Assembly (NCBI GenBank): GCA_037833965.1
Contig: AP031357.1
Location: 15,830,001-15,894,000, forward strand
DNA length: 64,000 nucleotides
Direction: 5' to 3'
Source: Marchantia polymorpha subsp. ruderalis
Lineage: Eukaryota; Streptophyta; Marchantiopsida; Marchantiales; Marchantiaceae
Below, in pieces: positions 1-12,105 of the stretch. The notes under the pieces were generated by a model that saw only the letters and a list, made by a program, of their open reading frames with translations, was not told where the DNA came from and made no database searches. The stretch's first letter is position 1; every line of letters starts with the position of its first letter. The position numbers and the translations under genes were made by a program.

Positions 1-2703
1 TCAATTCAAACGATTCAACAACAATTATTCAAAATCTTTGATCATTTCCACGACTTGACACATGACAATAAAATAAATGCATTTCTCTCTATTATATCTC
101 TAATGACATACTTCATGAAAAGACAATTCTTGCTGACATTGTTTTGCATAGTGACATCTATGAATTTTTTGAAACTGTTAAACTTTAAAAGTCCAAGTTT
201 TTCTTGTCGTGATTTCAAAGTTCAAAACAATCCAACTCCATCATGATATTATCAAGAAGATTTTGAGTTGGGCTATTCTTCTCAGCAATTTTAGCTTGCA
301 ATCTTGCATCAAATATTTCCATTTTATCCATAAGAACCTTGAGAGCATACTCAACAAAAATAGTAGTTCAAAATTGATTCTATGTGACAACAATGTCAAC
401 TTCATTGCACAATGCAAAGATTTGAGCAATGGTTTGTAAATTTGCATTTACCTAACCATAATAAACAAAAAAACCTCCAACAAATGAGCAAGTCACAACT
501 AGATTGCAAATGTTAGCACTTGTTTAATTAATTTAAATTTGGTTTTATTTTATTGAAACAAATGTTCAAGTTTTAATATATTTTTTTGTAAAAATCATTG
601 GAAATTTGAAATAAATTTTTTGAAATTTTTTTGTGTGCAACTAGTCAAAAAGCCATTATTTGGATTTTTTTCAAATTAATATATTCATTTTGTCCCATTT
701 TTGTCGTTTATTTTCAAGTTTATAATGTGAAATTTATGTAGTATATATACAATATTTGACATGCAAGTCATTACTTATAAAATAATTTTTATATCTTAAG
801 TTTGAGAATTCAAATATCAAAATTTAATGCACATATATAAAGAAATATATATTCATCTTTATTTATAGTGTATACATATGATAAGTTTGTATCTATTTAA
901 TGATTTATAATAGCATGTGAGTGACTTATGTTACTACTATATCGTACTTTCAAAGTACATATTGCATGTATATTAAAGAGCTTTAAGAAAAAAATATCCT
1001 TGTCACAAGTTGTAATCTAGTTCATTATAAAATGTAGATAAGTTGATGTTTTGAATCTTTTACCTTATTGTATATTTTTTATTCATTTATTTTCATTATT
1101 TACATATCAAATATAGAGCATTTTTAAATGTTAAACTTTTGAAAAGATTAACAGTATATCAATCCAAAAGAATTTGAAATCATTAATTTTATATTCAAAA
1201 TAATTATTACTATCCTATTAGATTGTTTGTAAGTATTAGCTTGTTTTATAAACTCAATATTTGTCCTATTTATTGATTTTTCATTACATGTTTAGGTATG
1301 TAATTAATAAATTTTTATTACTTAATCAAAAATACATCAAATATATTTTTATTTTTAATATAGTCTTAAAATTTTGTAATCATATGTATGAAGTAAATAT
1401 TATTTAATTGAGAATGTATAGTTTACATTGATCCAATGAACAATTTCAAATAATATAAATTTCTTCATTGTGAACACATCGTCATTTCTAGTTTCTTGAT
1501 TTTTTCATTAGCAGTATTGTGGACTTTATCTATCACTGCATCATGATGTATGGACTAACATAATGATTTTTTTTATGTTGATTTCAATGTACTTTTAGGA
1601 TTACTTTTGATTTGATTAAGTATGATTTCGACACTTTCAAATCTATGTTACTTACAATGCTAAAAATTAAAAGTTTAATATTATATTTGATTATATATTG
1701 ATATTAAAATTAATTCCAGCTGTCTATTATTATCTTTGGTATTTTACTTCTTCATGTTTATTTCTATTTATAAAAGTTCTATACATATATACTATTCATG
1801 AAAGAAATTACTTTTTAAAGTTTATTTCAAACATACCAAAAGATATTTTGATTCATTGCTAAATAATCATAATAAAAAAAAACATGACATTCAATGTATA
1901 TAGTTGCAATGTTCATATTCATATTATAATGTTCATATACGAATATTATAAAACAATTAAAAAAAACTTGTGACACGTTTAAATAAAACATACATTGGAG
2001 CAATAATACTGTATGTAGAAAATTAAAAATATTAGATCATATGTAGTAATCCTGTCATGAATATCTCGCATGTAGGAACAGAATCATGATAAAACTTGTC
2101 AAAGCAAAATTTGAAATCATGTAAATTTCAAACAAACTTCTTGATGTAAACTATTATTATTGATTAATTATATGAATACAAGTCGAGAGACAATAAAAAG
2201 TGATCCAAACATGTTTAAGATTTTGTTTTACGTGATCTGAGAAAATTCGAAAATTAAAACATCAACATCACAAACTTGTACGAAGTTTGTTACCGTATTG
2301 CTATTTTAAGCCAGCGCATGAATATAGCAGATTAGAATACTAGCTTTTATAGATAGACAAAACATTTAAACAATGATAATGAGATATGTTCAGCTTGCGG
2401 AAAAAGTACATAAAAAGTATACTCTCATACACCAACAATTTTGAAAATATCATGACAACAGTTAATATTGCTATTTTAGATTTCGGAAATATGTTATTAT
2501 AAAAGCTACATGTGCATGCAAGGTTTTGATGATTAAAAGATGAGAGTATTTTACACTTATGTCATGCCCGTTGAGATCACCAATTCAATTTGAGTATCAG
2601 TGGAACAGTTAGACTACCCATGAATGTTAACTATAAAACAAAACTTCTAAACTTGGTGATTGCATGTCATCAGGCTTCTCATCTTGGTGCTTGCACGATG
2701 AAG
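1..2703. other. AT-rich intergenic DNA, no gene seen
   Basis: Very AT-rich sequence with many short A and T runs. The open frames here are short, have stops close by on both strands, and match no family I know. I see no LTR, TIR or RNA gene. GC content rises abruptly near 2650, where the tandem duplication starts. Confidence 0.7.
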
Positions 2704-3132
2704 TTTACAGGACGGAGGTTAACTCACTGATCTCCTCTCCCCACCGACACTACGAATGGCTGTGAACGGAACACCTCCCTAATTCTAATCAAATTTATCG
2801 GCTGTGATCAATATTGCTCAACACTGTCCGCAATCCGGGTAGTGGGGCACTAATGGGGCACCTCACATCCGGTGATGTAGCGAGTGGTTTGGAAACACTA
2901 CTTGATGATGTACTTCTTTACAGGACGGAGGTTAACTCACTGATCTCCTCTCCCCACCGACACTACGAATGGCTGTGAACGGAACACCTCCCTAATTCTA
3001 ATCAAATTTATCGGCTGTGATCAATATTGCTCAACACTGTCCGCAATCCGGGTAGTGGGGCACTAATGGGGCACCTCACATCCGGTGATGTAGCAAGTGG
3101 TTTGGAAACACTACTTGATGATGTACTTCTTT
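2704..3132. repeat. 213-bp tandem duplication, two copies
   Basis: Copy 1 covers 2704-2916 and copy 2 covers 2917-3129. I find one difference in 213 bp (GTAGCGAGT versus GTAGCAAGT). The copy junctions share TTT, which fits a microhomology-mediated duplication. The unit is GC-richer than its surroundings. In copy 2 an open frame without an early ATG runs from about 3027 to 3248, past the duplication; its product is not recognised. The near identity points to a recent event or an assembly artefact. Confidence 0.9.
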
Positions 3133-3822
3133 CAGACCAAGTCGACATCTACACGAGCAACTTCTCTATACACTGGAGAAGCGCCTTCACCATATCACTT
3201 CTCAAGTACAGCATGATCGGAAAAGTTAGGGACGTCTTTGAGATTTAAATAGAGCAGTTATGTATTATTCCCTCTCCTGACAATGTGGCCCACACATGTT
3301 GAGCAATAGAATTCAGAAATTTGGCAAATCAGCTATGTTCTACACACTTTCCTAAAAAAAAAAAAACTCTGCTTAGTCAAAAATGCCCGAAAGTGCTAAT
3401 TTTAGCACTTCCAAAATAACTATTTCGCCGACCTAACTCACTGCGAATAAACGATGTTAAAATTATTGAGTTGTTCCCTTTCTTTCCGATCAAATCCTCG
3501 GAGAATGGTCACGACTCAAAGCTACTCTGACTCCACCGATACAAACAGAAATTATTTCCTGAATAAACCAAAACGCCATGTCTCAATCAAGCATATCACA
3601 TAACACAGGCTGGCCACATAAGACATTAGACTGCTTGAAATCACCAGCTAATGCATAACAAGATCTGAAAACCTGTTAGTATGAAGGACTTAACGGGAAT
3701 AGGAGTGAGTACAAGGAAATTACGTTGAAGTATTACGAGTATTACCTGAATGCAAAGTACAAGAAAGGGTAGCTGAGAAAGAAGAAGAATTCCAATCAAG
3801 AGCCACAGACTGGAGTATCAAC
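3133..3822. other. 3' flank of the AIR synthetase gene
   Basis: This lies downstream of the minus-strand AIR synthetase stop codon and probably contains its 3' UTR. The unrecognised frame that starts in the tandem duplication ends at 3248. I see no other coding signal and no clear polyadenylation motif on the minus strand. Confidence 0.4.
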
Positions 3823-6559
3823 TCATTTCCCGTAGGTCACACCGTCTCCTTCCACGACGTGGCCTAAAAGACACGCATTGCTATTTGTCAAAACAATCTC
3901 CTCTGCAACCTGAGGACTGACCACAAGGATCATCCCTATTCCCATGTTGAAGGTTCTGAACATCTCGGCCTCCTCCACACCTCCAGCCTACCATTGAAAA
4001 GTTGTAGTTAGTACAAAAGGTGAAAAACAGCCTGTGCATAGCTGTTCTTTCGATCCACACATAAACAGCTATGAACTATGTGGTGAGATCTAATGTACTT
4101 ATTGACTGTTAATAAGAGCGAGAGTCCATGATTGTTACTCACTTTCTGTAGCCATTTGAAAATAGGAGGAACATCCCAAACACCAACTTTAACGTGAGCA
4201 CCCAGACCAGATGGAAAAACTCGTGGAATATTGTCCGTAAAGCCCCCACCAGTTATATGGGCAATGCCCTTCACTCCACCCTTGGATATGATGTCAAGCA
4301 CCTGATAATTCCAGTTGTACCAACACCAAGAACAGCCACGCATCAGTCACCTTGAATCAACTGCCTGCTTCGATGAACTGGATGGGACTGTACACATGGT
4401 AATGTCGTTTATTGCCATCCTGTGAATAAAAGGACTTCGAGCAACAGACTGACCTGCTTTACATAGATGACTGTCGGGGCAAGAAGAGCCTCTCCGATAG
4501 TTGTTGCTTCAGCACCAGGTAAGGCATCAAACAGAGTCGCTCCACTCCTTGCGAGAACTCTGTTAATCCGCAAAGTTTCATCTCTAAGTGCAATTTAACA
4601 GATCTTCGGTGACCAAAGAAAACCAGGAGGTGAAGATATAGTCATTTAAGTTTGTGTCCAACATTTCAGCTTCCACTTTCATACGCGAAAGAGTGGCTTA
4701 AACAGACCTATGCTCCTACGATAGAGAAAGGTGAAAGAAAATCTCCAGCCTTCAATAGCACGCAGACATGTGAAATACGACACATACCTGCGGACAAGGG
4801 AGAAACCATTGGAATGCACACCACTGGAGGCCAAACCTATGATTTGATCTCCAACTTTTATATTCTTCCCATCTATCAGGGCATCTTTCTTGACGCTACC
4901 GACAGCAAAGCCGCTCAAATCGTATTCGCCTTCGGCATAAAAGTCTGGCATTTCTGCTGTCTAGATAACACATGCAATACATAAATCAACGAGGGAGATC
5001 TGGGCATGGGCAAGAACGGAACTAGACCATCTGAGTGAAGATACGGCAAACATCATGAAAGAGTGGGTAAATGCAATTACCTCTCCTCCAAGAAGGGCAC
5101 AATCCGACTGTTTGCATCCTTCCACAATACCTTTAATAACCTGCAAAGTTATCCGTAATGAGAAACTTCACTGCATGTCACGAATACTGTTTATTTGATG
5201 GTATGACCCAAATACAACCTAAGGGTGAGGAAATGCTTACCTGCTCGGCCTGGTCTACGTCAAGTCGACTGGTTGCGAAATAGTCAAGAAAAAACATAGG
5301 TTTCGCACCAGAAGTGATGATATCGTTCACACTCATCGCCACCTGTAAACCGAGTAAAGAACAATTTTAGACAAATTAATTGTGCCGCCCTTTGTCGTTC
5401 TTATTTGTCTAAATAAGAACGACGAAGGGCGGCACAATTAATTTCTTGGTTCAAGCACAAGCAAATTAACACATACTCCACGAACACATTTGTATAATTT
5501 TCTCCTCAAGTAACTGTAAGGTATTGTTCTCCTCAGAGTTGATTCACGTCTTTATTGTTCTCTTTATTCGGAGTTATTGTACTCTTAACTGACAAGTGTT
5601 ATAGACGGTAATCAACTCCATACCAGGTCGATGCCGATGGTATCGTGAATGTCCAGATCAAAAGCAAGTTTCAATTTAGTTCCCACTCCATCAGTTCCGG
5701 CCACCAAGTACGAGTCCCCTGATTACGTTACAGCCCATCCAAAAGAATGGTTAAGCAACCTTCCTCGACTTCTGAACAATATAAATAAGATACAGTCTGA
5801 ACAAGATATACAAGATCGTCTGAACTGGTTTGAGCTCATCAGCATCTTCAGATTCGAACCATATTTACGGTATAGACATATTTTTAAAAAAGGCAAGATA
5901 AAATAACCAAAGTTTCCTCCAAGACGTCATATGACACTGCACTTAACTAAGTTATCCAGAGAATTCTATGAGTGCAAGTTGCTCGGATTTTGAAAGAACG
6001 AAGATATTCAGACGTGGTGCAAAGCAAGAAAACTGAATTCGAAAAATATACTGAACGCAATCTGAACTATTGCACGATCGCCCGCAATCGAATACTATAT
6101 CTTTCAACGGGCTAGAAAGCTAAATATAAAGTGCTCAATACTACTACAATATTCAATTCTTGAATACACATAATGTGTTGAAAAGCTCAAAGTGAATCAA
6201 AACCCACCAAAAGGAAACAAGCCCCCAAAACCGCCAATCCCGGGCGTCATAGCAGCAATTCTGCGGACAAGCTCGGCACCAGCGTCAATGTCCACTCCAG
6301 CATCCTTGTAAGTCAAGCCGGGAGCACCAGCTCCACCCTGGGCATTGGTCCTCCAGCTTCTGCTCAACGACTTCCTCATCTCAGCCCTTCTTGCCTCGTC
6401 TCCATCACCAGAACAACTCGACGCCTGTGCTCTGGCAAACCTTACAGCTCTGCCCAAACTCGCTCGCCTGCGACCACGACATCCTTCAATTCTAACAGCT
6501 CTTTCAATCTGCGCAGGCACACCGACCGCCACCCCGGCCTCGGCCACTGCTAACAACAT
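3823..6559 (-). CDS. PUR5: Phosphoribosylformylglycinamidine cyclo-ligase (AIR synthetase), organelle-targeted
   Basis: Converts FGAM to AIR with ATP, the fifth step of de novo purine synthesis, which in plants is placed in plastids and mitochondria. Eight exons join in frame with GT-AG introns: 6559-6208, 5718-5624, 5342-5241, 5140-5081, 4960-4788, 4559-4454, 4301-4143 and 3987-3823, giving 403 aa. Residues 1 to about 78 are rich in Arg, Ser and Ala and look like a transit peptide. The PurM core follows: [11 protein letters not shown] near 83-95, the nucleotide loop GTDGVGTKL at 125-133, then [18 protein letters not shown] and the conserved [16 protein letters not shown]. The start is the first ATG after an in-frame TGA; a TTG lies 11 codons upstream of it. 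Intron 2 carries a 34-bp foldback. No broken exon is seen. The family call is very sure and the N-terminus less so. Confidence 0.95.
5373..5444. repeat. 34-bp foldback palindrome in intron 2 of PUR5
   Basis: The arms 5373-5406 and 5411-5444 are reverse complements with one mismatch and enclose a 4-base loop (GTCT). The arm centres are GC-rich (GTGCCGCCC...GGGCGGCAC) inside an AT-rich intron. No flanking target duplication is obvious. Confidence 0.9.
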
Positions 6560-8162
6560 AATCGCTTCCACAATGATCGATCGAGAGGCCAAAACACGTC
6601 AAATGCCTCGAAGCAAAGCTGCGGTACAGAGCGAAATTGCAATGGGCCGGAGCGGAGTGGAGCTGCAAAGGTCCTCAGGGGTTTGGGGTTAGGCCAACTT
6701 CGCGTGGTTCGATCGATGGATGCGCACTGTGCAACCGTATCATCGGACTGTAGTGCCTTCAACTGACTCCCTGCACCACGACACGCGCACTTTCTGCAAC
6801 TCGTGTTCTCGAACTGCGTTGGCCGGCCTCGCTCTCAAGTGCTTCTTAACCACGTGATGCCGTCGTGGGTGGGAAGCTTCGAAGAGTACAATGCGACAGA
6901 ATTATCATGTGGTTCGTAGCGCGATTTTTAAGCATAAGACATTTGCGATTTTCTGGTCCCGAGATCCTCCGTTGATCATGTGGGACGGATTGTGCATGTG
7001 CTAGATATTATAACGAAATAAAGACAATATGGAGGTCACATGAAAATAATCAACGGAATGAACGTGAAACGAACCAGAAATCAGAAAAAAAAACCGATTT
7101 AAAAAATATTCTAATCCAATTTTGACAACATTTTTGCTTTCCTTGCTTTACTAAATGATCAATTCCCTGCATCTAGTCATAGATGATGTAAAATTATATT
7201 ATCAAAAGTTGACTACTGACGCACAAATGCAATATGTTTTAAAATTATTCAACAAGATGAGAGTATCATTGTAGTGGATGTTTTTTCATTCAAATTATTG
7301 ATGATTTTCATTTTTGGTATGTTGAGTTATTACAACGCTAAAGTCTTGACAGAGTGGTGTGATAAGTTTATGCATGTTCCGTAAGATTTCAGGTTTGCAG
7401 ATCATCTATAATAACTTCTTGATATGCAGATAGAATCATCTTTACCTGAACAAATATATTCTCTCTGTAACTTGTATTGGAGTGACGAAAAAATAAATTA
7501 TGGGCTGGTTATAGTTTCAGATAATCTATCAGCTTCATAAAAATCAATATTTATAGCAGTTTCGATTTTCATAATGATTTAGAATGGTCATGTTTAGTTT
7601 TTATATCAAAGTAATGAATATCATTATGTGTGCATTCGTTTTTTTCTCTGAAGGCGAGCTTATTGTCAACAACTAGGAAAACCAAACCTTAGAAATCCAA
7701 ATATCTTAAGATTTTGAAATTTTCGTGAGTGTCTATGTTTTTTGGAAAATGTGTTCATAAACTCTTCACTTACATAGCATGAACCTAAGATATTGGATAC
7801 CATGTCATCCAATATCTTTAGCCGTGCATCACCTAAAAGTCGAGCCATCGAACAGTAGTCTCGTAACTACGACATTGGCCTTATCGAGAGATAGAGTGCG
7901 ACGATGATCAGCGACAAGAATTCTTCATCATGCAGTCTTTGGATAGAACGTCGAATCTAAAGTAATTTGCACACAACCGTCTGTAGGTAATGTATCTTCA
8001 CGCGGATGCCGCTACATGAATAGCGACAAAATAGCGTAGTGAAGAAAGACTACAACGCAATACAGTCCCATCAGAAGGATGTGGTGCTCGGGAGGCTGAG
8101 CCGGGAGCAATTGCAATTTGGTGTCTGTAGTTTAGTTTGTAGAGAAATTGACAGGTTTGGAG
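6560..8162. other. Divergent intergenic region between PUR5 and the RlmN-like gene
   Basis: Contains the 5' flanks of two divergently transcribed genes and probably both promoters. The first 300 bp next to PUR5 are GC-rich; 6900-7800 is AT-rich. I see no convincing TATA box. A short hairpin lies at 7787-7818 (12-bp arms, loop 7799-7806). No gene is supported. Confidence 0.5.
7787..7818. repeat. Short hairpin, 12-bp arms
   Basis: AAGATATTGGAT at 7787-7798 pairs with ATCCAATATCTT at 7807-7818 across an 8-base loop. It is one of several small foldbacks in the window. Confidence 0.75.
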
Positions 8163-11100
8163 ATGGCGGTGGTGGAGCTCCGCTCGTTCATAAGTCGAGC
8201 GGCGTGTAGCGTCACCCGTGTCAGGAAGGTTTGTACTGTACCGGTTGTGGGTTCCGTGGGCAGGACTTCGCTTTCATCCAGCTTATTGGGTTCTCGTGAA
8301 TTGGAGACATTTCCGAGGGCGGCTCGATGCCGATGTTCTTCTCCGCGCACTGTCGCGTGCGCCTCGAATGCTTCCGTTGGTACGAAACTTTGCAGGTCTA
8401 AGATTTCCTCTTGTATGTCGAGATTCATAAGTAAGTCGGGAATGTTGATCTGGTTTCTTCGTCAACAAGAATGGCTTGATATGTCTGCAGGCAGGGTGGT
8501 TAGATTTGATAACCATGTCTGTAGTGAAAACACGTCTTCATGCTGTGGCTGGACATCACTACGTTTTTTTTCTGTCTTGACATTTTCCCATCATGATTCG
8601 TGTTGGCAGACGCAGCTGAGCAGGTTCTTACAAAACTTCACGAGAGGTGCATATTAAAGAATTTGAGCTACACAGATCTCGAGGTGATGTGCCACTTTTT
8701 GTACGAGTGCTGTAATTCAGTGATTATTAATCTGTGTGAAGTCCAAAGGCTGCGGTCACATTATCCGACCTTTATATTGACAAGGAAGGACTGGACCTAA
8801 AGTGCAGAGTGCTTGAAAGCTTTGTTGAACTTGCTGGGGCCAAAATGTATCGCCACCATTCCCTGCAGTTTAAAATTACACATACGGAAGTGGAGAGGGG
8901 TTGGTTTCACAGGATTCTTGGTTCCTTTTAATTCAGGTTATTACTTCAGCCGGGGATGCGTGTTCAGGACACGTAATTTCGATTGCACCTATAACAGCGT
9001 AGTCATGGAACGTCAGTGTCATGAAGAGTAGATGCAAAATTGATTCTATAATTGAGAAGGTCTACTGGCCTGGATGGACCCTTAAGGAATTGAAAACTGG
9101 AAATGTGCATTGTTATCAATGTTGTGAACTTCACATTCTAGAAACTAATTTATACCTATCTGCTGTTCGGGAGATTTATAAAGCGGGGAAACAAATCACG
9201 TATACCCACTTATGTGCTCAAGGTGAGGACTGATTTTTTCTCAAGAGGCGGGGGCAAGTGATCGAAACCAACTGACGCACTTGACTTATTATTTTATTTG
9301 CTGACAGGTATGGGTGGAGTCAATAGGTTACAAGAAGAGTCAGGCTTTGATGCTGTGGAAATACTTGTACGGAAATGGAAAGTGGGCAGCTACTATAGAC
9401 GACATGACAGGTTGGTTGTGCTTAAAAGAAAAGGAAATCGAGTCTGAAGTATATTTCCTTCTCAAATATTGGGAACTGTCGGTTCCATTTACTAAAGCAT
9501 GGCTTGAAAATATCAGTGACTTCAATGCTTACAAGGCTACCTTGTTTTGCTACAAAATTTTATCTCATTTCACTTACTTAGCAGGTGATGTCGTATGACT
9601 CTGCCATTCATACATGAATCTCTTTGTTCTGCTTCCTGCATGCAGGTCTTAAGAAAGAATTCAAGTCCACTTTGCAAAATAAAGCACAGCTAGAGGTTCT
9701 TAACTTGGTTAAAGTACACGAAGCTGCCGATGGAACGCGTAAGGTGAGGTTATGTCGCTGCTAGAAAAACAGGTTTATTATCAACTTGAGGGAGATGTTA
9801 AATCTACAAGAAGCTGATAGAAGCCGAATGTACCATCTAGTGCCAACATATTGGGTGGTGGACCTCGACAAGTTTATTGTGTCCAGACGGTGTGACGAAT
9901 CGATTGTCTTATTTAAAGTCAATATTTTGGGCCCGAAGGAGAAGAAGATAACCTTCATAACGTTTATATCTTTCTAGATGCATCTGAATGAGTATTCTCG
10001 GTACATTCGACGCCGTTGTCCATGAAGTGACCTTGTTGCCAAACTTGCTGACTACATGTACTTAACTTCGTTTAGCTCTTGCAGTGGTGATTCATGCAGT
10101 CGACGTCTCATATGCATATGAAGGAAGTAATTTATCGAAGGAAAGTGAAAGTTATCTTATATTCTGAACGAAAGTCGTAATAATATCACATGCTGCTCAC
10201 TGAAACTGTGTCAGATTATTTTTGCCGTGGATGGAGGAACGATCGAAACAGTTGTAATTCCCTGTGCAACTGGAAACGGTCGAAATACAGTTTGCGTTTC
10301 TAGCCAAGTTGGCTGTGCAATGAACTGTCAATTTTGCTATACAGGCAGGTACTTGTTTATTCTAGACCATTCATTGTTGCATTACTAGTGTCATTCTTCA
10401 ATCATACTATCAGATCCAAAATCAGGAATGGGCAGGAATCACGTACGGATCTGAAACAAGTTTCTCTCTGATTGGTCAGGGACCCGACTGGAACTGAATT
10501 TGCACAGTTGTTGACTTCATTGAAAGCACACGCGGACATGATCTGAGCTGTGTGTACTGGTACAGGATGGGGTTAAAGAGGAATTTGACCACTGCAGAAA
10601 TTGTCGAGCAACTTGTGGTTGCATGTCGTCTATGTACTGCAGACATGGGTGCCGTCACCAATGTTGTGTTCATGGTAAGTCTAATCTCAGAATATGGAGG
10701 TTGATTTGGCAAAATCATGTCCATCGTCGTTTATTTTATTACTCATTTTAGTGGATGGGTGTATTATGCGGACTGGAAAGTAGTTGGACTAGTTCAGGAG
10801 CATATACATGTACTCTGCAAATGTTTCTGTGCCCGACCAGAGAGTGTCCTGATCGGATATAGAGAGCCGTGGCGTAGCTCACATCTACATGAGATGAAAC
10901 CCGTACTTTTCACCCGCACAAATTGCCGACCCACATGTCGTCGGAAGGATGTGAAACAGCACGAAATTGGTAGATGAAAATCTTTCATGACTAGAAGCGG
11001 GAACATCAGTGATGTCAGTCGAACATTTCTCATTTATTTATCTCATTCATATTAATTTATTGGTGCAGAGATTCTGCAGTATGTTAGAGGATCTGTAGGG

Positions 11101-12105
11101 CGGGTAAATGAAGTCCACTGTTGAGGTTTGGAATCCAATACAATGTACGGTGCTCATTCATGAGCATATGAATGTTGTACAAATTTGAAAAAGTTATCAA
11201 CAACGTCTGATATAATTGGGAGTCGTGGCAGGGAATGGGTGAACCTCTGCACAATGCGGACAACGTGATACGGGCAGCCAACATCATGGTGGATGAGAAA
11301 GGATTTCATCTCTCTCACAATAAAGTGACAGTTTCGACCAGTGGTCTGGTGCCTCAGCTGCGACAGTTCTATCGAGAGTCGAAATGCTCATTAGCCGTCA
11401 GCCTGAACGCAACGACAGATGAGGTATCGAATTTGGATATTATATTCTTATCGACTTGAAAATAGAGATATATTTCAGAAATATGACACCTAGATATGTG
11501 TCTAAGCGAGTTCATCTGATCCTGGAGAATCGTGCAGGTGCGCAACTGGATCATGCCCATCAATCGAAAATACAACCTATCCGCGCTTTTGGGTGCTTTG
11601 AGGGAAGAACTCTCCCAACGGCCGAACAATCAGGTCTTCTTCGAATATGTGATGCTCGCCGGAGTGAACGACAGGTGCGTGCAAAAGTCTCACAGTCCCC
11701 AGAGTCACGAGAGGAAAATGCAAGATGTTATTGTGAAGAACAAGACGTGTGGATGTGTCAGGTTTCTGCTCGCATTCTTACTTCGCATGACGATGGACGT
11801 GTGTTGGCTTGCCGTGCAGCTTGGAGGACGCACACAGACTGGTGGAGTTGGTGCAAGGGATATCGTGTAAAATCAACCTTATCTGTTTCAACCCTCACTC
11901 GGAATCTGGTTTTCGCCCTAGCTCCATGGAGCAAATGCTTTTGTTCAGAGACGTAGTTGCGACATCAGGCACCGTGGTCCACATCCGTCGAAGCCGAGGG
12001 GATGATCAAATGGCTGCCTGCGGACAATTGGGAAGTCTAGGCTCTCAACAAGCACCTCGAATGCGCGTTCCTGAACAATTTCTCGCAGCTGTCGCCGCTC
12101 TATAA
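8163..12105 (+). CDS. Radical-SAM RlmN/Cfr-family RNA methyltransferase, probably organellar
   Basis: RlmN-type enzymes methylate C2 of adenosine in 23S rRNA and some tRNAs by radical SAM chemistry. Nine exons join in frame with GT-AG introns: 8163-8430, 8610-8683, 9308-9410, 9646-9743, 10215-10348, 10566-10674, 11232-11423, 11538-11674 and 11820-12105, giving 466 aa. Residues 1 to about 85 are rich in Ser, Arg and Ala and look like a transit peptide. The 4Fe-4S motif C215-x3-C219-x2-C222 is present. C208 and C439 (in AACGQL) align with the two catalytic cysteines of bacterial RlmN (C118, C355). GMGEP is at 263-267 and SVSLNA-like and FNPH motifs follow. From memory the closest plant relative is the Arabidopsis At1g60230 type. 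The start is the first ATG in frame; an upstream TTG frame was not used. Substrate and organelle are inferred. Confidence 0.93.

Noticed and set aside
6700-6720. GGTTCGATCGATGG as a tRNA B box
   Set aside because: No matching A box or cloverleaf around it; no other tRNA candidate was found either.
8148-8162. TTG start upstream of the RlmN-like ATG
   Set aside because: Non-ATG; the ATG at 8163 is the first in frame and begins a transit-like peptide.
8742-8938. Open frame inside intron 2 of the RlmN-like gene (contains [19 protein letters not shown])
   Set aside because: The flanking exons join in phase without it, in agreement with the family; no ATG and no homology recognised.
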